Shown here: piece after piece, positions 22,897 to 33,418 of the stretch
How positions within the stretch are numbered: the first letter of the stretch is position 1
Layout: each line of letters starts with the position of its first letter
Assembly (NCBI GenBank): GCA_015179045.1
Contig: WHUZ01000008.1
Coordinates: 62,001-126,000, forward strand
From: Kalaharituber pfeilii
Taxonomy: Eukaryota; Ascomycota; Pezizomycetes; Pezizales; Pezizaceae
Direction of reading: 5' to 3'
Length of the DNA: 64,000 nucleotides
The notes under the pieces: generated by a model
What the model was told of the DNA's origin: nothing
The model's input: the letters and a program-made list of their open reading frames with translations, nothing else
Database searches by the model: none
Translations under genes and position numbers: made by a program

Positions 22897-23962
22897 ATGG
22901 AAAACCACCTGGCACCAGAACAGCTGTCCGTTGGGTTCTTACCCCTCACTGTCACCAACCTAACAATGACCCCTACAGCAATTCCTCTAGGCCCAAGCTT
23001 GCAAGGGACCAGTCAGTTTCTGATAGTGTTTCCACCAGGCATTGAGCCACGGGGGATTCTTTACAGGTGATTACATATCATTTATAGAATGCAAAACCTA
23101 TTTCCCAGTTGTCAGATACTGATATTTTAATGAATATGAATAGCCGGAGCATGGGGGTCGTGAAACCTTGTCGGACAACCTGCTAAGTCAACAGGACATT
23201 GCAGAAGGACTATCTTATGAACCTATTGTGTATACTCACAATCAACCGCTAACTCTAGCCGATCAATTTCCTGAACATGATATGCTTATTCCTGGCGACA
23301 CAATTTCCAACCCCGTTTTTGACAATCTGTTTTCGGCAGCACCGGAACCCTGCAGCAGTTATCCAGAAGTAGTCGATCATCCCATTGCTGAGTGCTTCCT
23401 TGATGAAAACCGGAACAGCACTGAGCCAGAATGGTTCAGCCTCTTCATGGGCCAAAGAGATGCTGGTGCCCACTTTGACGGCCAGAACACTCAGCCCACC
23501 CTCAATGCTGCAGCTGCAGCTTCTCAACAAGCTGAAGGAATTTTTTGGATGTCTCCCAATATTCCACATGACTTTGTGCCTGCCCCATCATTTCCAGAAG
23601 ATGGTATCAGATTTGAAGAACCAGCAATGTTTGCAGCTTCTTCTCTTGCTGGCAGTCAGCGGGTAAGCACTCATCAACAGCAAACTGACAGTATTATGAG
23701 TTTTCACGCGTGCATGCTGAACCAGGCTGACTGCGACCCTTGGAGCAGACTCATCTTTGTTCTTATGGATCCTCCATTGCAACCCCATCCAGACGTACCT
23801 GAGCGGACGTGGCTCCAGTCTGCCTCTACCCCTCCTCTTTCATCATTGGTTATCATACCCTTTATTTATTTATTTATTTATTCGTTTCGATATATATTTA
23901 CCTTTTTTATTATTATTACTGGCTTACAACCATTCGTCATGGAAAGTGGAGTTGTGCTATAA
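22897..23962 (+). pseudogene. F1 family gene, copy 4 (frameshift at exon 2 start)
   Basis: Exon 1 22897-23066 (MENHLAPEQLSVG, PTAIPLGPSLQGTSQFLIV, PPGIEPRGILYR). The predicted intron is 23067-23143 (GTGATT..AATAG, 77 bp). With this junction the second exon reaches a stop at once, because the start of exon 2 is 4 bp shorter than in copy 5. The family frame resumes from about 23162 and runs open to 23962, with EPWFS-like DENRNS, an Ala run, WMSPNIPHDFVPAPS and a hydrophobic C-terminus (FIYLFIYSFRYIFTFFIIIT). Either it is a pseudogene or it splices in a way I cannot see. Function unknown. Confidence 0.65.
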
Positions 23963-24022
23963 GGATTGCTATGGTCGGCAGGTGGCTAGGTCATTTACGT
24001 TGTGTGGCTTTTCTTCATTCTC

Positions 24023-24088
24023 TTTTTTTATTTTATTTTTTTTTATTCACGTAACCCCGCTTACAGGCTACCAGCCTATGGCAGGGAA
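24023..24088 (-). mobile_element. Tail B mini-retroposon with TSD
   Basis: T-rich run then TTCACGTAACCCCGCTTACA..TATGGCAGGG. TTTTCTTCATTCTC is duplicated at 24009-24022 and 24089-24102. Confidence 0.85.
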
Positions 24089-24256
24089 TTTTCTTCATTC
24101 TCCTTTCTTCATGTCTCTTGTCGCCTTGAAGCGCTCCCGCCATAGCCCTCACTACAGTATTTCAAAACTTTATCTGGAATGGAACATTATACTAGTACGG
24201 AGGCTAGGTGAAGGCGAAGTTACGGCTTAATCTGTGCAGCCAAGGTGGCCCCAGGT

Positions 24257-24320
24257 TTTCTTTTTTTTTTTTTTTTTTTGTCACGTTACCCCGCTTGCAG
24301 CTGTTCACCATGGCAGGGCA
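24257..24320 (-). mobile_element. Tail B mini-retroposon with TSD
   Basis: Poly-T then GTCACGTTACCCCGCTTGCA..CATGGCAGGGCA. Flanked by GGTGGCCCCAGGT and GGTGACCCCAGGT (24244-24256, 24321-24333). Confidence 0.87.
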
Positions 24321-24333
24321 GGTGACCCCAGGT

Positions 24334-24687
24334 GCCAACGTAACAGCAATTCTGCTACAAAGCGTTTCAAAATCAAACCTTCTGTTGAAGTTTTGAGCCT
24401 ATTGAACTTTCTCTACAATTATCTGTTTGCACTTTCATTGACTTTTTTGCCGATTTGTTGTGATTATGCAGAGGCCTCGCGTTTGACTTGCTTCTATCAA
24501 TATATCTACAGTACATGTATTGGCACGTTTATGGATATGAGAATCTAATTTTGTCAAAGCGCCCCGTCAACTTGGACTCCACTGTTGAACGTGAGCAAAC
24601 CGTCGGCTGGCTGACAAGCACCTGTTGACAGGTCGCTTGTGTTGCTGTCAGGTTTCAACGTTTGTCTGTTCGGGTCCTGCTGGATCC
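24334..24687. other. No gene seen
   Basis: Short frames only. Confidence 0.3.
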
Positions 24688-24699
24688 TTGGCAGCACTC

Positions 24700-24759
24700 T
24701 TTCTCGCCGTAGCCTGATAGGCGGTATGCGAGTAATGAAATAAAAAAAAAAAAAAAAAA
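24700..24759 (+). mobile_element. Tail A mini-retroposon with TSD
   Basis: TTTCTCGCCGTAGCCT, loop GAT, AGGCGGTATGCGAGTAATGA, poly-A. TTGGCAGCACTC is duplicated at 24688-24699 and 24760-24771. Only 3 nt precede the hairpin. Confidence 0.9.
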
Positions 24760-25315
24760 TTGGCAGCACTCGCTAACAAGAAAGTCTAGCATGTAGTGTG
24801 CAAGTGTATAGTCTGGTTGCACTATCCCTCGTAGGGAAGTGTAGGTACATTATACAGTGCTAGTTAGGCAGTAGGGCTGCTGAATTCAACAACAACTTGG
24901 CATACCTTCTGATGCTTGGCCCTGAAAAAAAAAAAAAAAAACAAGGTTCCTCACTGTCCTTCTAGATCGATCAATTTTGTTCCATCTAAGCCACCCACAC
25001 CCATTGACCTCTCCATCCGGAAGTTATGTTTTAGGTGATCTTTAATCAATTAAACGCTAGGCCTCATCGCACTAACTTTCGAAAACGCCCGAATGACTTC
25101 TGTTCGGGGCCAGCCATCTTATCCGGGCCGGTCGGTAACTGGGCTACTCATCACTAAAGCGGGCCACTGATCAATTTACAAGGATAAAAGCCAAAGGAAC
25201 CAAGATGCATAATTAGATACATGAGCGGAGAGATTGCCGCTTTATAGTACATCATTCTTAACTAACATGAATAGTGCTATGAACATCATCATTTTCCTCT
25301 TGATGCGCCTCATTT

Positions 25316-25381
25316 TCATTTTTTTTTTTTTTTTTTTTTTCTTTCACGTAACCCAGCTTGCAGTTTTTTGCCATGGCAGGG
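25316..25381 (-). mobile_element. Tail B mini-retroposon with TSD
   Basis: Poly-T then TTTCACGTAACCCAGCTTGC..GCCATGGCAGGG. Flanks CTTGATGCGCCTCAT and CTTGATACACCTCAT form the target duplication with two differences. Confidence 0.82.
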
Positions 25382-25461
25382 CTTGATACACCTCATCATC
25401 TGACTCTTCTTTAGCCCGATTTTGGCATTCCACATCAGGATGACAAGAGGGTGAACAGGTA

Positions 25462-25539
25462 TAGAATAGGCAGTACCTCGCCATAGCCCTTAGGGCGGCA
25501 CGCGAGTAATGAAATAATAAAAAAAAAAAAAAAAAAAAA
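25462..25539 (+). mobile_element. Tail A element, short
   Basis: About 14 nt, then CTCGCCATAGCCC, loop TTA, GGGCGGCACGCGAGTAATGA, poly-A. AACAGGTA before and ACAGGTA after fit a short TSD. Confidence 0.75.
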
Positions 25540-25547
25540 ACAGGTAC

Positions 25548-26041
25548 GTGGCTGCTGCATTTTTGACTGGTGTTTGAACCTGCATAGGACGAGAAGAGAT
25601 GCGAGCTGTAGAGGAGTGTGGGGAATGCGGTGACAGTGAATATCTTGAGGCATCCTGCAACTAATTAGGATCTTATATACTTAATCAGTATATTTGCCAA
25701 GACAGACAGCGGGTGCGGCTACGTCTGGTTCTCTGTAGGGCAGCGATAAATGCAATTTTTTTCGCTCAAGTATGCATGGTATTTATTCGGAATTCTGACC
25801 AGTAGCCCAGGCCAGCCAGCACAAATATGGATGGCCCGGGCTATCCACTTTGGTTTGCAAGAAATAGCTGGCCTAGGCCAGTCATGAGTGGCCCGCTATG
25901 ATGGCCGGCCCCGAACATTTCCATCATTGCAGCATGGCTATGGAAGCTTGAGAGATGGGTGACACGTATTCGTATGCTCAAGACTGGATCTGTACGACAG
26001 TAATCGATATATATATATATATTTTTTTGCAATCTTTCATT
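25548..26041. other. No gene seen
   Basis: Short frames only. GGCCAGGCCAGCC-like and GGCCGGCC words recur near 25120 and 25810-25910 but I could not define an element. Confidence 0.3.
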
Positions 26042-26049
26042 CCCGGTTC

Positions 26050-26142
26050 GGTTAAAGCCAAGCAGCAAGCAGCAAGCAGCAAGCAGCAAGCAGCAAGCAG
26101 CAAGCAGCAAGCAGCAAGCAGCAAGGGGCAGGCAGCAAGGGG
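26050..26142 (+). repeat. Heptanucleotide microsatellite (AAGCAGC)n
   Basis: About ten consecutive AAGCAGC units with the last copies changed to AAGGGGC. No gene context. Confidence 0.9.
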
Positions 26143-26484
26143 CAAGAGCACTGCCTCGGCACGTGTTATGTCATCCTGAGGCAGCTAGCCTTGTGGGGGT
26201 CATACAAAACAGAACGCCAGGCTTGATCTTTATGTTTTTTCACGCTCATTGACACATCACCATCCCTGGCTAGGTTCGCTGTACAACGTACCCAAGTTTC
26301 AACATTTATACTTATCTCACCTAGCACAACACAATTTGGAAGAGTTGTGCATGATAGCTAATGACGAGCTGCTTCGGTACGTAGCACCTCTACTCGCCTG
26401 AAAAGGTAGTCATTCAGTCCAAGGAGTTGGTTGTATCGCTATCTCTTGGTCGCGAGACATGCTGCCGACTCCCCCTTTACCCTA

Positions 26485-27317
26485 CTGTGTTTCACCACAT
26501 CTCGACGCACACCACAATTCGACGCACTTTCCCACCAAAACTAGCCACGCAGAAGAGCGTGTACCTCAACCACTAGAGCAGAATTTTGTAAGCACTATTT
26601 GGAGACACTAAATAAATACTTGCTCTTCATGTTTCGCACCTCTGCTCGCTCAAAGAACGCATTCTCAAGGAATTATGGCACAGCGAAATTTGTAACAATG
26701 TCTTGGCATTTATTTATATGGGATTCTCATACAATATTTCAGCGGACTGAACATACTACTCTTTTTTAGCACTATCACACCAATGGCCATAGTCTTGTGA
26801 TTAAAGGGTCTCTCCTAGCTGTATATTGACTCACTTGACTTTATTCAGTCCATTTGGTATATTGCATAGTTGGCATGCTGATATATATTTTCAGGTCCTC
26901 TTCCGATATGCAATATTTCTATGAGAATGAAAATATTTCGAACTCAATGTTTACTTCAAGGATTTTGTTGATGCCATTCCTGTATATCTCCATAGGGATA
27001 AATTACTCAAATAAAGTGTTTAAATGTTTCTATTGAATGAATTGCAGGTGCAGTGGGTAGATTTCCATATCTGCAATTTTACCGCAAAAATATATGCCAA
27101 GACTTATGCACAAATGTGCAGAGATATAATTCATCCATAACTACTTTTTTTTTTAGAGTAGAGATGCAGGATCTGAAGAATGATGCTTGCTTTAAGCCTC
27201 CTAAAGGCGCATGGAAAAGTAGGTTCTGTTCGTGGAAATATACAGGTTCTCATTCGCTCAGTTTTGGTGGGAAAGTGCGTCGAATTGTGGTGTGCGTCGA
27301 GATGTGGTGAAACACAG
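26485..27317. mobile_element. TA-flanked element with long TIRs, copy 1 (833 bp)
   Basis: Left end CTGTGTTTCACCACATCTCG and right end CGAGATGTGGTGAAACACAG are exact complements; the TIR extends about 90-100 bp (through CACACCACAATTCGACGCAC). TA at 26483-26484 and 27318-27319. No transposase. Copies 2 and 3 are at 27628 and 61108. Tc1/mariner-like by TSD. Confidence 0.87.
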
Positions 27318-27327
27318 TATGCTCTTC

Positions 27328-27328
<1 letters not shown>

Positions 27329-27370
<42 letters not shown>

Positions 27371-27405
27371 CATTACTCGCATGCCGCCTTATAGGCTATG
27401 GCGAG
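27329..27405 (-). mobile_element. Tail A mini-retroposon with TSD
   Basis: Long poly-T then CATTACTCGCATGCCGCC, TTATAGGCTATGGCGAG. GTATGCTCTTCG is duplicated at 27317-27328 and 27406-27417. The 5' end is exactly CTCGCC. It landed at the very end of the TIR element before it. Confidence 0.9.
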
Positions 27406-27627
27406 GTATGCTCTTCGTTGCTTTCACCATACGTCACACAGGATCTTACTACATCGACAGGGGGGGTTCGTGGCTGTATGTCTCGCGACGCCAAGAGATA
27501 GCTCACTGCATTTGCGTACATGAAACCAGGGTGGATCGCATGTTGATGCACAGGTCCCTGTAATACCAACTGTCTTGGCATTTATAATATGGGATATATT
27601 ATGGGATCCTTATAGATGCATGTTGTA

Positions 27628-28451
27628 CTGCGGTAATTCACCACAACACGACGTACACCACGTCCCGACGCCGCTTTACACCAAAACTGACCGCGCGACA
27701 ACATATATCTCAACCACCAGAATAGACTTTGGCATCCAGCTTGTGACGAAATTAAATGAAGGACTAATCTTCATATTCCGCACCTTAGCTTCTCCAGAAA
27801 TGATGTTTTGGAGGGACTTATGATGCCATGAATTTCGCATTTATAGGCTTGGCATATATTTTTCGCTACAATACCACTAGTATTGAATTCCAACTTTTCA
27901 CGCCCGAATTAAATTTGATAATAATAGTAGGACACTTGAATATCAATATTTACCTTATTCAAAAATGTGAGAAGTGCACCAAGAAAATTTCCCAAGAAGT
28001 GGTGGAGTTATTCACAAAATTCATATTCTCATAGAAATTGTATGCAAAAATTGTATAGGAAAACTACCGGAGAAGGCAATTTGATGTATGAACTAGGCAT
28101 TAAGATAATCAAAGAAGTAATTATCAAGAGACCTATTAGGGAGACTCTCTAGCCACAATTCTGTAGCCATTATGGTGAACGTTGAAGGGCATCCTACCCT
28201 CCAGTGCACTTTGTATCGGAATTCCATGCCAAGACATCAATTGAAAACCTATGGTGCCACTAATTGACCAGAATGTCTTTTTAGTGCAAATAGAGGTATT
28301 GAAGGTGAAGAATAACCCTTTATTTATTTTCCCTGACGAATGCACATGAAATTCTGTTCTGGTGGTTGAGATATATGTTGTCGCGCATGCTCAGGTTTGG
28401 TGTAAAACGTGCTTCGGGGCGTGGTGTACGTCGCTTTATGGTGAAAGACAG
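27628..28451. mobile_element. TA-flanked element with long TIRs, copy 2 (824 bp)
   Basis: Left end CTGCGGTAATTCACCACAAC, right end TTTATGGTGAAAGACAG; TA outside both ends (27626-27627, 28452-28453). The interior (CTTGGCATATATTTTTCGCT.., GAAGTGGTGGAGTTATTCAC) matches copy 3 closely. A 68-codon frame inside is not conserved in copy 3 and is taken as chance. Confidence 0.85.
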
Positions 28452-29150
28452 TACCCTATCGAATTCCACGCACCACATCTACAATAAATGTAATTTTGCC
28501 ATTTTTAATGGGGTAACGGAGTGGACTGTAGGGTAATAAACTGGCAACATTGGATGATTTCTAGGTAATTTATTATATGATGATTTCATGATTAGAGGTG
28601 ATACTCCATCGATGGACGAAACAGCGCTTAATTATGTCGCCTCCCATCCTTCTCCTACCCTCACTAGTCTTGTTCCCCTACTCCAGTAGCAGTTCCTTCT
28701 TTCTCAGCCCTCGAATTCTAATCATCTTTCCCATCTCCCTGTTTGCAACCTGCATTCAATTCCGGCCATTCCTTAACCTCCTCAAAACCTCTCGGGACAG
28801 GCACTTTCTGCCTGTACGCACACTGGCCGTTTTTCCCACTTATGATCACCTGGTCTCAGCCTGGGCCTCAGCTTGAGTCCGAGCTGGCCATGGAATTGCC
28901 CCAAAAGATTTTTTGCGCACTGATGTAGTTGGTAGAGGCTTGCTACGCACGGATGAGGCTTGCAATATCCATGCATTTATTTTTTACACTAGACAAATAC
29001 CTACTAGACGAGAACAATCTACTAGTAGGGATTGATTGATCGTCTCTATTTCTTTAGCCTCAGATAAATAAAATAACAACACACTGTACTAGTAATTGTT
29101 TTATTGCATACTTATCCATTTGCATTTTCATGACAGACATACTAGAATAT

Positions 29151-29350
29151 TGTTACGGATTCACCGCAACCGTAGGGCGGGCGGTTGGTGGATGCGCGCG
29201 CGCAGTATGCATATATGCGATATAGGCGATATGCGACAGCCGGGCGCCGGCGTCGCAGTCGCGAGTGCTATATGAGCTACACAGAGGACTAGCGAGTGTC
29301 TTTTTGGCCTGGCGGACAGTAACTCTCTGCGTTTACCACCATCCGTTACA
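29151..29350. mobile_element. Solo LTR, family LTR-2 (200 bp)
   Basis: TGTTACGGATTC..CATCCGTTACA with AATAT duplicated at 29146-29150 and 29351-29355. Exactly 200 bp. An inverted fragment of its 3' part (GGTGGTAAATGCAGAGAGTT..) lies at about 29503-29539. Confidence 0.88.
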
Positions 29351-29647
29351 AATATAAGCTAACAACTACATATGCTCTATACTATATGCAAGGACCATAG
29401 GGCAGAAAGGTATCATGGTGAGAGGTATGTACAACAGCAGGTAGAAGTAGTGGTATATGAGTGACAGTGAGTGCGAATACCAGCAGGTGGTATGAGTGTA
29501 ATGGAGGTGGTAAATGCAGAGAGTTACCGTCTGCTAGGCTAAAAAGATACATACTTAACTAGCAATGCTTACTATACTCATTTATGCGACTGCAACACCA
29601 TCGGCTATCATACGTTACTCATGTCATATTTGCATCAACCAATCGCC

Positions 29648-30022
29648 TAGTGAGCGGCACGAGCTAGCTCGAGCCGAGCTGGAGGGTGAGCTCGAGCCAG
29701 GTCGTGAGTAAGTGAGCTCGGCTCGAGCCTGGATTGATTATATACATAATATTGACAAACTAAACTAAACTAAGCTAAATTTTCATCTTTCTCACTACTA
29801 TCAGCTAAATTGTGCATTTCGAAGTTGTTGGTAGGTCAGAATGAGCTCCAAGTCTCTAATTTTTACTATATTAGGTATTTACAGTTTATGAAACCTTGCA
29901 CTGGCTAAGCATTTTAGCGAGCTGTCAAGAAAAACACAAGCATGATCTTGGCTCGTTTGAGCTCGAGCCCGCTCGAGCTCAATCAGTCGAGCTCGAGCTG
30001 GCTCGGCTCGTGCCGCTCACTA
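29648..30022. mobile_element. hAT-type MITE (375 bp)
   Basis: Ends TAGTGAGCGGCACGAGC and GCTCGTGCCGCTCACTA are exact complements. CAATCGCC is duplicated at 29640-29647 and 30023-30030. An 8-bp TSD and the TAGTG start fit the hAT superfamily. Subterminal regions are dense in GAGCTCGAGC-type words, plausible transposase binding sites (inference). No ORF. Confidence 0.92.
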
Positions 30023-30305
30023 CAATCGCCCATCTATGGTTGTAGTGAGCCATAACAGATAGCAAGAAATAGTCATAGTACTATATATCTGATATAACTG
30101 ACTTTTGGCAAGCATAGAGAATTGCCAGTCCATTAGGTTAGAAAGACAGTTCAGAGTAGGGCAAAGGAGAAGGGGACCTATTAGTGGAACTGATGAGATG
30201 GATGGAACGCAAAGGATGAAATGGGCTTTTTACTTTCCTATGCTACGTAATTACTTTTTTGTTCTTCCTATTCCCTCTCCTTACTTATTCCCTATATACT
30301 TAATA

Positions 30306-30359
30306 TTGCCATAGCCCATAGGGTAGCATGCGAGTAATGATAATATTAAAAAAAAAAAG
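30306..30359 (+). mobile_element. Tail A element (diverged)
   Basis: TTGCCATAGCCC, loop ATA, GGGTAGCATGCGAGTAATGA, then TAATATT and poly-A. The start of the insertion is not resolved; it may reach further left. Confidence 0.65.
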
Positions 30360-30589
30360 ATAGTTGGCTAGCAATATCCACTAGTCCTCTGTGCAATTCA
30401 TAACTGCGATTATCATATATGACCATCCTATCGCATATATGTACTCAGTACATATTTGGCTCTCATACATGATACAAGTATTGTGTGCTCTACTCAGCAC
30501 TTGCACTAGGTGAGCCTTAATATCTAATACATATTTGTAAACTCCGTTCAGCAATGTGCTGAGTTGGCCTGCCTTCAAGGTCACAGGTC

Positions 30590-30653
30590 GCCCTGCCATA
30601 GCGAGCAGCTGCGCGCGGGGTCACGTGACACAAAAAAAAAAAAAAAAAAAAAA
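30590..30653 (+). mobile_element. Tail B mini-retroposon with TSD
   Basis: GCCCTGCCATAGCGAGCAG, GCGCGCGGGGTCACGTGA, poly-A. AAGGTCACAGGTC is duplicated at 30577-30589 and 30654-30666. Confidence 0.92.
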
Positions 30654-31815
30654 AAGGTCACAGGTCACTATAATCATAGTAGGTAGAGTATCAGTGAGCG
30701 TTGCATGCATAAGATATACAAGTATAATAGCAATAAGTATCACAATCAGTAACTCTATACTTACTACTCTATTGTTTTCATGTCCAGATAGCAAACCTAT
30801 AACTTCATTGCGTAGTTCACAATTATGGCAGAGAGTAATGTCAAGATAATCTCACAAAAATGCAAGATTGGCAAAAAAAAATATGCAGTATTAGAATTTA
30901 TAACTTAAACAAGTAATTTTCAAAAATAGCTAGGTAATGCCCGCAGGTGGCTTGAAACTAGGGACAGACTATGTCCTGGTGATTACTATTTGTCCCTACT
31001 TGTCTAGCGTTAGGAAAAATGCATGGGTATTGTGGGGGCTACCATTGCAAAAAAATCTTTCTGCCCTATGCGTTGCCATACTACTGGCAGATCAAGTGAA
31101 AGCACTCTCAGACAAGCGGAGGCTGCCGGTATCTTGGGGCAATTCCATGGCCAGCTCGGGCTCAAGCTGAGGCCCAGGCTGAGACCAGGCGATCACAAGT
31201 GGGAAAAACGGCCAGTGTGCGTACAGGCAGAAGGTGCCTGTCCCGAGAGGTTTTGTAACCTCCTCATCAGAGCTATTCCTGGTATGGCAATCATCGGACA
31301 AAACTGGTAAAGGGAGTTTGGTGGAAGTAGCGACAGAACTGGAACAAGGGCCTCATGCTATCGATAGTGAGGGGGTGGGAGAAGGGATGGTTGAATGAGA
31401 GTCTGTTATTTTCCTCATTTTCCCATCATTAGTTGTCAATTCCTTCGGGTAGGTTCCTATGTTGAGGGACTTTGCTCATGCTTCCAGAGGTTATACCAGT
31501 TTATTGGGCCTCTGCTGATGCTGCTAGCGTAGGCTGTAGAAAGGGTTTCTTTGAGTGTTTCACCGTTTCCCTGAGTTCGCAAATGTTTGTGTAGGCTCAG
31601 GGAAGGGCTTCGTATCAGGTCGAGTTGTGTAGTAGAATCCCAGTTCCGGTGACTTGTGTTCCTACCTTCCGTGGTGCCCCGCTCAAATGACTGTAATAGT
31701 GAGTTTTGCAACAATCCATGGGAGACCTCCTCCTCTTTAATTCCAGATTGCTCAGTCCCCGGATTGCTTCCTGTGTCTCTTGCACTCCTCTGATGCTCTC
31801 ATTACTGTCCTCTAT

Positions 31816-31877
31816 AGCCCTGCCATGGCGAACAGCTGCAAGTGGGGTGACGTGATATAATGAAAAAACAAAAAAAA
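31816..31877 (+). mobile_element. Tail B mini-retroposon in F2-3
   Basis: AGCCCTGCCATGGCGAACAG, GCAAGTGGGGTGACGTGATA, A-rich end. It interrupts the F2 reading region. TSD not resolved. Confidence 0.75.
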
Positions 31878-32289
31878 GGCCTTTACCACCCTCCCGTGGT
31901 GCTCGGAGATCGATGTCTGTTACTTGTGGTAGCGCAATCCAGAAGGCAGCGGGGAAGGGTTTGTCATGTTTCCTGCCAGCACCCAACTGGCTCTTGGCGC
32001 AAAAACGAGGGGTTAATCCCTTGGACAATCTTGAGTGCTTCACCTGAGTGCTTCACCTTGAGAAGGACGGTAGGATATTTTGGGATTAAAAATTAGGTCA
32101 AATGAAACCGCAACCCCCCCCCCCCGGAAAATCTTTGTTGCATGGGTCCCCAGGCAGACAAGTATTGCATTTCTTCAATCGGGTAAGACGGAGAGATCAT
32201 GCACGCCATCGTAATTCTTTAGCTCACAAGTTTGGTTGGCGCCGGCGTTAGCTGAGGCGGGGGGCAGGCAACACCATCCAGGTAATCAC

Positions 32290-33010
32290 CACTGCTAATT
32301 ATCATGGGCGCAGCAGATTGGCAGATTCAGTCACACGCTTATCAGTAAAAGATCGCCCAACGTGAAAAATTTTCAACCCCCTGTCCAGATTCTCAGATCT
32401 GGGACAAACCTGCTGCCAAGATTCCAGATTCATAGAAACTTTCATAGATGGATAAAGAGGTTAGGCGACATAAATTTAAAAATTGTAATTTGCATATCAA
32501 CCTCAACACCAAAAATTAAAATTTGGCAAACCCCTTGAATCAACAACGAAATACATGTCTACACCAAAATATCTCCACTCATACAGATAGTGACTTCGAA
32601 CATGCTCTTTTATTAATTTGCTTGAGTCCACTGGGACTTTAGACTAAACGACAATGACGAAGGCGTGTTTATTGACTCGAGCAGCATTACAAAATCCACA
32701 TAGTCGCACTCCCTGGCAATGTCTTCATCGCCATTCAGGAGTGGTAAAGATTTGTAGTTGTATGAGTGATAGGTGTAGATAATTTTGCACGCAATAATAG
32801 GTGCATAAAGTACTTGCCTTTGTAATAGCACTGGCGCATGATGTTGTGGTTGCCATGGGTCTGGCGCAGATAGAGCACGCTGGCGCGTGATGTGGCGGCA
32901 AGTTTGAGCCTTAAGGGCATGGGCCAGTTTATCGCTTGTGAAACAGCTGGTGCCATTTTTTGTGGAGCCCTTGGAACTATGGAACTCCGCCCGCATATGC
33001 CAAGCTGGAG
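32290..33010. mobile_element. Second copy of the 725-bp TIR element, partial
   Basis: Inverted relative to 4776-5500. Shared stretches include ATCAGTAAAAGATCGCCCA, TGTCCAGATTCTCAGATC and ATAATTTTGCACGCAATAAT. One terminus resembles GGGCGCAGATT; the other appears lost. Confidence 0.5.
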
Positions 33011-33247
33011 CCATTCCGAAATCGCTCAACTACGCTAAAAATCCTACACTATGCAGCATGACGCTAAGCCCTTTTTGAGCTTTAGACTAGGTGACGGCGG
33101 CGCGCAATCATGACAATAAGGTAAGCTGAACAACATTCACCCCAACACTTTCCCAGTTTTTTTTATCCTCAAAACTTCCGCTTTTGCTCTCTTTCGTTCT
33201 TTAGAGAGAAAGAAAGGTTCGAAAATGATATATATGATCATAACAAT

Positions 33248-33305
33248 GAGACCCGACGGCGTCTCCATATCCATAAATCCTTTCCGCATAATTATATATA
33301 GGGAC
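33248..33305 (+). promoter_or_regulatory. Conserved F1 promoter block, copy 5
   Basis: GAGACCCGACGGCGTCTCC to CGCATAATTATATATAGGGA before the F1-5 start. Role inferred from conservation. Confidence 0.5.
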
Positions 33306-33418
33306 GGTATTCCTAACAACTCCCCACGAGATTCAATCTTGTAATCAAGCTTTGACAGTCTTCTTTCCTGCTTTCTCCGGAACCACTAAAACATACCTAC
33401 TTTAAACTTTTGTCCTCA

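Larger units (their letters stand above)
28783..31255. mobile_element. Foldback or Mutator-like element, 2473 bp, 9-bp TSD
   Basis: Ends CAAAACCTCTCGGGACAGGC and its complement GCCTGTCCCGAGAGGTTTTG. The TIR is about 120 bp (28783-28902 against 31137-31255) and weakly continues to about 190 bp. TAACCTCCT is duplicated at 28774-28782 and 31256-31264. The interior holds a solo LTR, a hAT MITE, one tail A and one tail B insertion, and no transposase frame. TSD length and long TIRs fit a Mutator-like element; this is inference. Confidence 0.82.
28590..32090 (-). pseudogene. F2 family remnant, copy 3, split by a 2.5-kb transposon
   Basis: F2-like sequence lies at 28590-28782 and 31256-32090 on the minus strand and was one locus before the insertion at 28783-31255. 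The 31256-32090 part carries the GTTTATTG/GATGTTG block, GTCACCGGAACTGGGATTCTA-type sequence on the minus strand, and an EDSNESIRGVQETQEA stretch matching IEDSIQRIRAVQEIPEE of copy 1. A tail B element (31818-31877) interrupts it just before that motif. Frames are broken. It points away from F1-5 at 33419, as copy 1 does from F1-2. Function unknown. Confidence 0.5.

Noticed and set aside
27131..27382. Frames with long Lys or Phe runs (here and at 30556, 40093, 44302, 54660, 54964)
   Set aside because: These are translations of retroposon poly-A or poly-T tails joined to flanking DNA.
29697..30010. Regulatory cluster of GAGCTCGAG sites
   Set aside because: They lie wholly inside a MITE with an 8-bp TSD and are better explained as subterminal transposase sites.
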